A DNA stretch of 21,695 nt from an uncultured Campylobacter sp. (GTDB taxonomy: Bacteria; Campylobacterota; Campylobacteria; Campylobacterales; Campylobacteraceae), in assembly GCF_938045535.1 (NCBI RefSeq), contig NZ_CALIMQ010000311.1:1-21695 (forward strand). Reading direction: 5' to 3'. Made by a program: the position numbers and the translations under genes. Each line of letters begins with the position of its first letter. Positions within the stretch are counted from its first letter, which is position 1. Positions 16,611 to 21,695 of this stretch are shown here, piece by piece. The notes under the pieces were generated by a model. The model did no database searches. It worked only from the letters and a program-made list of their open reading frames with translations, and was not told where the DNA came from.

Positions 16611-17294
16611 AATTTAAACGCAGCGGTTGCGCGACTTTTGCGAGTTGTGCAGCGCGATTCTTGATCGAGTAGCGAATTCGGGTAGGGCGGCTGCGCAAGG
16701 CGTGCAAATAAAATTTGTTTAAATTTACGCGGCAAACGAAAGCGCAAAATTTTATAAATTTTAATCAAAAAGCATTCTTGCCGCGAGTTGAAATTTACGC
16801 ACTGGCGCGAGATCGGCGCAGCTCGCGACTAAATTTTATAGGCGCCGCTTTCGTGTCGCATTTGCAAAGCCGAGCTAGCGTAAAATCGATATGAAAACGG
16901 CCGCCGCGTTGATGTTCGCCGCGCCGTAGAACACGCGCGAGATTTAGAGCGCCGGATAAAATCAGCTCGCAAGCCCTGAATTTCGCGCCCCTATCTACAG
17001 CGATCTCTGGTTTGTTTTGAGCCATTGCGAGCTGCGAGGTCTAAATTTGCAGAGTGCGGCTCTGCAATCTGCGCTGCGAGCAGGCGATTAAATTTAAAGC
17101 AGCGCTTTACTTGCGAGTTGTGGCAAGCCTTCGCAAATAACGTATGAAATTTAGATAAAACCGAAGCGCATAAATTTCAAGCGCTGTTAAATTTCATAAA
17201 ATTTCGCGTCTTGATATAAAATTTATCAAATTTACGCCATTTAAAGCAAAAACGTGGTATTTTACGCGCAAAATTTATTATCCAAGGAGAAAAA
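16611..17294. other. Long non-coding gap before hypB, rich in RAATTY
   Basis: About 680 bases with no credible gene on either strand. Together with the short stretch just after nikR it holds about 19 RAATTY words in 730 bases, near one per 39, scattered in GC-rich filler; 17160-17280 is the densest part. Repeated pieces such as TTGCGAG and GCGCAAAATTT recur. TATAAA at 17215-17220 is a possible hypB -10 box, and CAAGGAGA at 17282-17289 is its ribosome-binding site. A decayed gene is possible but nothing recognisable remains. Confidence 0.5.
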
Positions 17295-18137
17295 ATGTGT
17301 AAAGATTGCGGCTGTTCCATCGGCCACACTCACGAAGCGGACGCCCATTCGCACGCAGATATGACACACGAGCATGTCCACACCCACGCGGACGGCACCG
17401 TCCACACCCACGCCCATATGCATGAGGCAGGGATCGATCACGAGCGCGACGCGCACGATCACATCCACGCAAATGTCGCTATCAGCGATGCCAAGACGAT
17501 CGAAGTGATGAGTAAAATTTTAAGCGCCAACGACAAGGAGGCCACTCACAACAGAGCCCATCTGGATGAGGATAAAATTTTATGTCTAAATTTGATGAGC
17601 AGCCCCGGTAGCGGCAAGACGACGCTACTTGAGGCCACTATCAAAAGTGGCAAATTTAAAATCGGTGTCATCGAGGGCGATCTAGAGACTAACCGCGACG
17701 CCGATCGCATCATAAAAGCGGGCGCGCAGGCCCATCAGATCAGCACCGGCGAGACCTGCCATCTGGATGCCTTTATGGTTCACGAGGGGCTTCATCACAT
17801 CGATACGAAAGGCTTGGATCTAGTTTTCATAGAAAACGTCGGAAACCTCGTCTGCCCTGCGGCATTTGACGTAGGCGCGCACCTGAACGTAGTGCTTCTA
17901 AGCGTGCCCGAGGGTAGCGATAAAATCGCAAAATACCCCGTGATATTTCGCCGCGCAGACTGTGTCGTAATCACCAAAACCGCGCTGCTACCGCATTTTG
18001 ACTTCGATATGGATGAAGTGGTGCGCGAGGTGCACAAGCTCAATCCGAAAGCCGACGTCATCGCGCTTGATAGTAAAAGCGGCGAGGGCGTGGAAAAATG
18101 GCTGAAATTCCTACAATACAAGAAGGAATTTCGTTAA
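17295..18137 (+). CDS. hypB: Nickel chaperone GTPase HypB with a histidine-rich N-terminus
   Basis: GTPase of 280 residues that works with HypA to load nickel into HydB. The N-terminal MCKDCGC gives C2, C5 and C7, the high-affinity nickel site of E. coli-type HypB. Residues 11-58 contain 16 histidines, an extension known in several bacteria as a nickel store. The P-loop is GSGKTT (105-110), with a switch region near VIEGDLETNRDADR, the second metal site TGETCHLDA, and a guanine-specificity region near VVITKTALLP. It starts a hypBCD run: hypC begins on the last base of its stop codon (TAATG). The His-rich part does not show the Asn-rich character of the insertions in HydD and HypF. Confidence 0.96.
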   Translation: MCKDCGCSIGHTHEADAHSHADMTHEHVHTHADGTVHTHAHMHEAGIDHERDAHDHIHANVAISDAKTIEVMSKILSANDKEATHNRAHLDEDKILCLNLMSSPGSGKTTLLEATIKSGKFKIGVIEGDLETNRDADRIIKAGAQAHQISTGETCHLDAFMVHEGLHHIDTKGLDLVFIENVGNLVCPAAFDVGAHLNVVLLSVPEGSDKIAKYPVIFRRADCVVITKTALLPHFDFDMDEVVREVHKLNPKADVIALDSKSGEGVEKWLKFLQYKKEFR

Positions 18138-18418
18138 TGTGCCTTTCAATCCCTTCAAAAATCATCTCAATCGACGAAAATAATTTCGCCACCGTGGAGA
18201 CTCTGGGCGTTCGTCGCGGCGTTAGCTTGGATCTGCTCCCCGAGCCCGCGGTGGTCGGAGAGTATGTGCTGATCCACGTTGGCTTTGCGATGGAGAAGAT
18301 CGATACGCAGCGAGCGAAGGAGAGTATCGAAATTTACGAGCAGATCGCAAAGCAGATGAGGGCGGAAGAGGGCTCTGTATATGAAAGCATGGAGCCGAGA
18401 GCCGGCGCAGAGAATTAA
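18137..18418 (+). CDS. hypC: Hydrogenase assembly chaperone HypC
   Basis: Small chaperone of 93 residues that shuttles the Fe(CN)2CO unit between HypD and the large-subunit precursor. The start at 18137 gives MCLSIPSKI, whose C2 is the essential ligand residue exposed after Met removal; a longer reading from 18098 would bury it and is rejected. An AAGGAA ribosome-binding site lies within the end of hypB, and the start overlaps the hypB stop by one base, so translation should be coupled. Conserved pieces include VGEYVLIHVGFAMEKID. No insertion is present; the last 15 residues are a variable tail. Confidence 0.95.
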   Translation: MCLSIPSKIISIDENNFATVETLGVRRGVSLDLLPEPAVVGEYVLIHVGFAMEKIDTQRAKESIEIYEQIAKQMRAEEGSVYESMEPRAGAEN

Positions 18419-18453
18419 AACGGCTTGTAAACCCGTAAAATTTAAGGTAAATA

Positions 18454-19551
18454 ATGGATCTAATCAAGGATTTTAGGGATAAGGAGCTGATTTTAGCGCT
18501 TAGCAAGCTGATAATTTCTAAAAGCAAAAAGCCGCTAAACATTATGGAGATTTGCGGCGGACACACGCACTCGATCATGAAATTCGGCCTTCCTAGCCTG
18601 GTCGGCAAAAATATCAAATTTATCCACGGTCCCGGCTGTCCGGTATGCGTGATGCCGCGCAGTCGCATCGACGAGGCGATCAAGCTCGCCGCGATGCCGC
18701 AGAGTATTTTTTGCACTCTAGCAGATATGCTTCGAGTTCCTGGCTCTCGCACCAGCTTGCAGAAGCTGCGCGGCGAGGGGCACGATATCAGAGCGCTTTA
18801 CAGCCCGCTTGATTGCATAAAGATCGCGCAGGAAAATCCGCAAAAAACGGTGATATTTTTTGCGATCGGCTTTGAGACGACGACGCCGATGAGCGCCGTG
18901 CTGATCGATAAGGCGCTAAGCCTGGGGCTAAAAAATCTCTTTTTCCACATCAACCACGTCACGGTGCCCGCGCCCGTGCGAGCGATCTTAGACGATGCGG
19001 ACGTGCAGATAGACGCGTTTTTAGGACCTAGCCACGTAAGCGTGATAACCGGCGCGAAGGTCTACGAGAGCATCGCGCGCGATTACAAAAAGCCGATCGC
19101 CGTAAGCGGATTTGAGCCGCTTGACATAATGGCGGGCGTGTTAAATTTGGTGGAGCAGCAAAACGCCGGCACCTACGAGGTTTTCAACGAATACGAGCGC
19201 GTCGTAAAAGAGGGCGGCAACCAAAAAGCGCAAGATTTGATAGATAAATATTTTGAAATTTGCGATTTTCCGTGGCGAGGGCTCGGCGAAATTCCAAAAA
19301 GCGGCATGAAGTTGCGCCCGCAGTACGCGGCGCTGGATGCCAGAGTGCAGTTTGATTGCAGCGTACAGAGCGCTCCCGAGAGCAAGGCCTGTATCTGCGG
19401 CGAAATTTTGCGCGGCAAAAAAAGTCCCTATGATTGCAAGGTTTTCGGCAAGCACTGCACGCCACAAAACCCGATAGGATCGTGCATGGTCTCAAGCGAA
19501 GGGGCGTGCGCGGCGTACTATAAATACGGCGACGTCAAAAATGCGGGCTAA
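18454..19551 (+). CDS. hypD: Hydrogenase Fe-cyanide scaffold protein HypD
   Basis: Iron-sulfur scaffold of 365 residues, the usual family length, on which the Fe(CN)2CO moiety is assembled together with HypC and HypE. Key motifs are CGGHTH (C34), GPGCPVC (C62, C65), FAIGFETTTP, and SGFEPLD, with the C-terminal [4Fe-4S]/redox cysteines in SKACICGEILRGKKSPYDCK, FGKHCTP and GSCMVSSEGAC. It begins 35 bases after hypC with AAGG upstream. It is complete, with no insertion, and contains only about six RAATTY words in 1.1 kb. Confidence 0.96.
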   Translation: MDLIKDFRDKELILALSKLIISKSKKPLNIMEICGGHTHSIMKFGLPSLVGKNIKFIHGPGCPVCVMPRSRIDEAIKLAAMPQSIFCTLADMLRVPGSRTSLQKLRGEGHDIRALYSPLDCIKIAQENPQKTVIFFAIGFETTTPMSAVLIDKALSLGLKNLFFHINHVTVPAPVRAILDDADVQIDAFLGPSHVSVITGAKVYESIARDYKKPIAVSGFEPLDIMAGVLNLVEQQNAGTYEVFNEYERVVKEGGNQKAQDLIDKYFEICDFPWRGLGEIPKSGMKLRPQYAALDARVQFDCSVQSAPESKACICGEILRGKKSPYDCKVFGKHCTPQNPIGSCMVSSEGACAAYYKYGDVKNAG

Positions 19552-19639
19552 ATTTTGCGCGCAGTATCCGGCTAGCAGAGCGTAAATTTTAAAAACAAAT
19601 CATGCTTTAAAATTTTAACCGAAGCAAAAAAACGTCGCG

Positions 19640-19656
19640 TTAAAGCTTTGCTTTAA
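19640..19656. other. Small perfect hairpin in the hypD-hypE gap
   Basis: TTAAAGC, TTT, GCTTTAA form a perfect 7-base stem at 19640-19656, followed by AATTTTGCGC. The 201-base gap (19552-19752) otherwise holds only AAATTT-type words and the hypE ribosome-binding site; no gene is seen. The stem is AT-rich and the T run short, so a terminator role is doubtful. Confidence 0.35.
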
Positions 19657-19752
19657 AATTTTGCGCGGCGCCGTAGCGGCACGGCTCGTTCGACTGCGGA
19701 ATACGGGCTTTAAATTTAAAACCGAATTTAAAACCAAATAAAAAGGAAAAAT

Positions 19753-20937
19753 TTGAACGAAGCTATACTTTTAAGCCACGGCGGCGGCGGCGAGGAGATG
19801 AATAAGCTCATCAACGAGACGATCTTTGCGGCGTTTGATAATGAAATTTTGCGCGCGAACAACGACAGCGCGATACTAAATTTAGACGTCGGGGTGGATT
19901 TTGACCGCACGGCGCCGAGTTCTGCTTTGAATTCTGCGAGTTTCGGTGGCGAGCTAGCTTTCAGCACCGATAGTTTCGTCGTCACGCCGCTATTTTTTAA
20001 CGGCGGCGACATCGGCAAGATCGCCGTTTGCGGCACCGTAAACGACCTTGCGATGGTGGGCGCGAAGCCGCTGTTTTTAAGCTGCGCGCTCATCATCGAG
20101 GAGGGGCTTAGCCTAAGCGAGCTGCGACGCATCCTGGACTCGATGGCGAGCACTGCGCGAAGCTGCGGCGTTCATATCGTTTGCGGCGATACAAAGGTCG
20201 TGCCGCGCGGCAAATGCGATAAAATTTTCATCAACACAAGCGGTATCGGCCGTGTTTTGCGACCTGCGCGCGTGCAAAACATCAAAGCGGGCGCAAAAAT
20301 CCTGCTTAGCGGCGACATCGGGCGGCACGGGGCGGTGATACTCGCGGCGCGCGACGAAATCGCGCTAAGTAGCGAGCTGCAAAGCGACTGCAAACCGCTT
20401 TGCGCTGCGGTCGAAAAGCTGATCTTACAAGGCGTGAAAATCCAGGCGATGCGAGATGCGACGCGCGGCGGGCTCAGCGCGGTTTTGAACGAATTCGCAA
20501 GCTCTAGCGGGCTTGAATTTTTGGTGCGCGAAGAGGATATTAAAATCAGCGACGAAGTAGTGGGCGTGTGCGAACTGCTGGGCTTTGAGCCGTACGAGCT
20601 TGCAAACGAAGGCACGTTCGTAGCGATCGTAGAAGATGATGTTGAGGCGGATAGGGCGCTTGAGATACTGCGCGAATTTGACGCAAACGCCGCAATCATC
20701 GGCGAGGTGCGCGAAGTAGGGCACAGCAGAAGCGAATTTGAGGGTGCTTTGACACCAAAGCTTAGCGCGCAGGGCGAATTTACTGGCGTAAGCGATATGG
20801 ACGCGGCGTCAGAAAATAGGGCGGGACAATTTCAAACTTCGCATGCGGCAAAAGGACGAGTGATTTTGCAAAACGCCTACGGCTCGCAGCGATTTTTAGA
20901 GCTTCCGAAAGGCGAGCTGTTGCCGAGGATTTGTTAA
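19753..20937 (+). CDS. hypE: Carbamoyl dehydratase HypE, enlarged
   Basis: ATP-dependent dehydratase that converts the carbamoyl group supplied by HypF on its C-terminal cysteine into a cyanide for HypD. The TTG at 19753 is preceded by AAAGGAAAA and gives MNEAILLSHGGGGEEMNKLI, the usual start. The AIR-synthase-like fold has DNDSAILNL, STDSFVVTPLFFNGGDIGKIAV, GTVNDLAMVGAKP, GDTKVVPRG, RDATRGGLSAVLNEFA and ANEGTFVAIV. The protein ends LPRIC, with the acceptor cysteine C394 intact. At 394 residues it exceeds the usual 330-345: about 20 extra residues near 53-65 (TAPSSALNSASF, DNA about 19910-19945) and about 45 near 323-368 (DNA about 20719-20860). Both resemble the low-complexity insertions elsewhere but are shorter. 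Confidence 0.94.
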   Translation: MNEAILLSHGGGGEEMNKLINETIFAAFDNEILRANNDSAILNLDVGVDFDRTAPSSALNSASFGGELAFSTDSFVVTPLFFNGGDIGKIAVCGTVNDLAMVGAKPLFLSCALIIEEGLSLSELRRILDSMASTARSCGVHIVCGDTKVVPRGKCDKIFINTSGIGRVLRPARVQNIKAGAKILLSGDIGRHGAVILAARDEIALSSELQSDCKPLCAAVEKLILQGVKIQAMRDATRGGLSAVLNEFASSSGLEFLVREEDIKISDEVVGVCELLGFEPYELANEGTFVAIVEDDVEADRALEILREFDANAAIIGEVREVGHSRSEFEGALTPKLSAQGEFTGVSDMDAASENRAGQFQTSHAAKGRVILQNAYGSQRFLELPKGELLPRIC

Positions 20938-20979
20938 ATTTGCGTGCAAATTTATGCCTAAATTTCAGGCGTATTTTTA
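20935..20979 (+). terminator. Double-AAATTT palindrome and probable intrinsic terminator after hypE
   Basis: The hypE stop codon begins a perfect inverted repeat: TAAATTTGC (20935-20943), GT, GCAAATTTA (20946-20954). A second stem follows directly, ATGCCT (20954-20959) with AGGCGT (20967-20972), loop AAATTTC, then ATTTTT, which fits an intrinsic terminator. The two structures overlap by one base. Confidence 0.55.
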
Positions 20980-21000
20980 AATTTACAACAAAATTTCGTA

Positions 21001-21006
21001 TAGAAT
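21001..21006 (+). promoter_or_regulatory. Predicted -10 box for hypA
   Basis: TAGAAT at 21001-21006, within TATAGAAT, lies 31 bases before the hypA ATG and downstream of the putative hypE terminator. The same hexamer precedes hydA. AGAGG at 21026-21031 is the ribosome-binding site. No clear -35 box. Confidence 0.4.
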
Positions 21007-21036
21007 ACGGTGCGGCCGTAAAATTTAGAGGTAAAA

Positions 21037-21594
21037 ATGCATGAACTATCGATCGTAGCGGATCTTGTGGCGCTATGCGAAAAGGCGCTAAACGCCGAAA
21101 TAGCAAAGAAAAAAGGCGCGGCCGAGCAGGGCGATAAAAATCGCTGTGATATTGCCGATACCGCTAGAAATACAGACTCTGCAAATACCGACATAATAGA
21201 CACCAAGAATGCCGAAAATAGGGGCATTGCGAATATGGACTCGAACGACAAAAACGGCAATTTTGCTGAAAACTTGGATACAAATCCACAGGCGCCTTAC
21301 GATACATTTAGTTCTAAAAGTCCGCAGATAAGGGAACTGCACGTAAAAATAGGGCGACTAAGCGGCGTGGAAGCGCATTATCTGCAAAACTGCTATGAAG
21401 TCTTTCGTGCAGGCACCGTATGCGAAAATGCGGATCTCATCATCCACACCCAAGAAATCGTCGTAAAATGCAAAAACTGCGGTTTTAGCGGAGATTTGAC
21501 GCAGAACGACTTTTCTTGTCCGCGTTGCAACAGCTCTGAAATCAGCGTAATCGACGGCGAGGATATGTATCTAATGCGCCTGGTTATTGAATAA
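21037..21594 (+). CDS. hypA: Nickel metallochaperone HypA with an internal insertion
   Basis: Nickel-binding protein that partners HypB (and, where present, serves urease). MHELSIVADLVALCEKAL is the family start, with H2 the nickel ligand. The C-terminal zinc domain has CKNC and CPRC. IRELHVKIGRLSGVEAHYLQ and IDGEDMYLMRLVIE are conserved. At 185 residues it is about 70 longer than the usual 113-118: residues about 23-92 are a polar Asn/Asp/Thr/Ala-rich block (DNA about 21103-21330) placed between the first helix and the first long strand. Unlike the insertions in HydD and HypF this block has no RAATTY word, but it shows degenerate repeated pieces (ATTGCCGATA, AATGCCGAAAATA, ATTGCGAATA). The ATG has AGAGG upstream. 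The gene looks functional. Confidence 0.93.
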   Translation: MHELSIVADLVALCEKALNAEIAKKKGAAEQGDKNRCDIADTARNTDSANTDIIDTKNAENRGIANMDSNDKNGNFAENLDTNPQAPYDTFSSKSPQIRELHVKIGRLSGVEAHYLQNCYEVFRAGTVCENADLIIHTQEIVVKCKNCGFSGDLTQNDFSCPRCNSSEISVIDGEDMYLMRLVIE

Positions 21595-21695
21595 AAGAGG
21601 GCGTTTTCTAGGCGCAATAAACTTCCCATATTTCAAATTTTCAATATTACACGTATAAGCGAAATTTCATTTCCGCCTAATTCAGATATTTATCT
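21595..21695. other. Downstream end of the window, no feature seen
   Basis: The last 101 bases are AT-rich and hold one RAATTY word near 21642 and another at the GAAATTTC near 21661. No start codon with a ribosome-binding site, hairpin terminator or partial gene can be supported on either strand. Confidence 0.4.

Noticed and set aside
16795..17025. Minus-strand open frame of 76 codons in the gap before hypB
   Set aside because: Arg/Ala-rich composition, no ribosome-binding site, no recognised motif.
15576..17294. Possible CRISPR array because of many recurring AAATTT-containing pieces
   Set aside because: The repeated core is only about 6-10 bases, spacing is irregular, and no constant repeat/spacer structure or cas gene is present.
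17325..17470. His-rich HypB N-terminus as a novel repeat insertion
   Set aside because: Histidine-rich HypB extensions are well known nickel stores; this one lacks the RAATTY phase pattern.

Overview
The window looks like a chromosomal segment from an epsilonproteobacterium, most likely a relatively GC-rich Campylobacter (an oral species of the C. gracilis type is my guess; the species is inference). The reasons are the periplasmic methylmenaquinol:fumarate reductase genes mfrABE, a Wolinella/Helicobacter-type hydABCDE uptake-hydrogenase operon that includes hydE, a nikR inside the hyp cluster, and a pervasive AAATTT-type (RAATTY) word.

Layout. 1-282 is the N-terminus of a divergent LysR regulator on the minus strand. 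424-4143 is mfrABE (flavoprotein, iron-sulfur protein, CCG-domain subunit), preceded by a good sigma70-type promoter and an inverted repeat. 4144-4531 is non-coding, with a large inverted repeat and short degenerate repeats. 4532-10575 is hydABCDE: Tat-exported small subunit, large subunit with a cleavable tail, cytochrome b, maturation protease and accessory protein HydE. 10859-15575 is a very large hypF with a frameshift near 11921. 15576-16125 is non-coding, 16126-16557 is nikR, and 16558-17294 is non-coding. 17295-21594 holds hypB, hypC, hypD, hypE and hypA.

How it works together. HypA/HypB deliver nickel, HypC-F build and insert the Fe(CN)2CO ligands, HydD clips the large-subunit tail, and HydABC passes electrons from H2 to menaquinone across the membrane. 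MfrABE can consume low-potential methylmenaquinol by reducing fumarate in the periplasm. NikR would tune the cluster to nickel.

Main discovery lead. Several maturation proteins (HydD once, HypF four times, HypE once or twice, HypA once) carry long low-complexity insertions absent from the usual families, while the structural subunits and HypC, HypD and MfrABE have normal lengths. The insertions in HydD and HypF are packed with RAATTY palindromes, nearly all in one codon phase that yields Asn-Ser/Asn-Phe/Asn-Leu. In the HydD insertion every AATT I found is an RAATTY. The same density occurs in the non-coding gaps around nikR. In C. jejuni, RAATTY is the methylation site of CtsM and is linked to DNA uptake. 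The insertions may therefore be DNA-level arrays (uptake or methylation signals, or expanding repeats) tolerated as disordered protein loops. All motif counts were made by eye.
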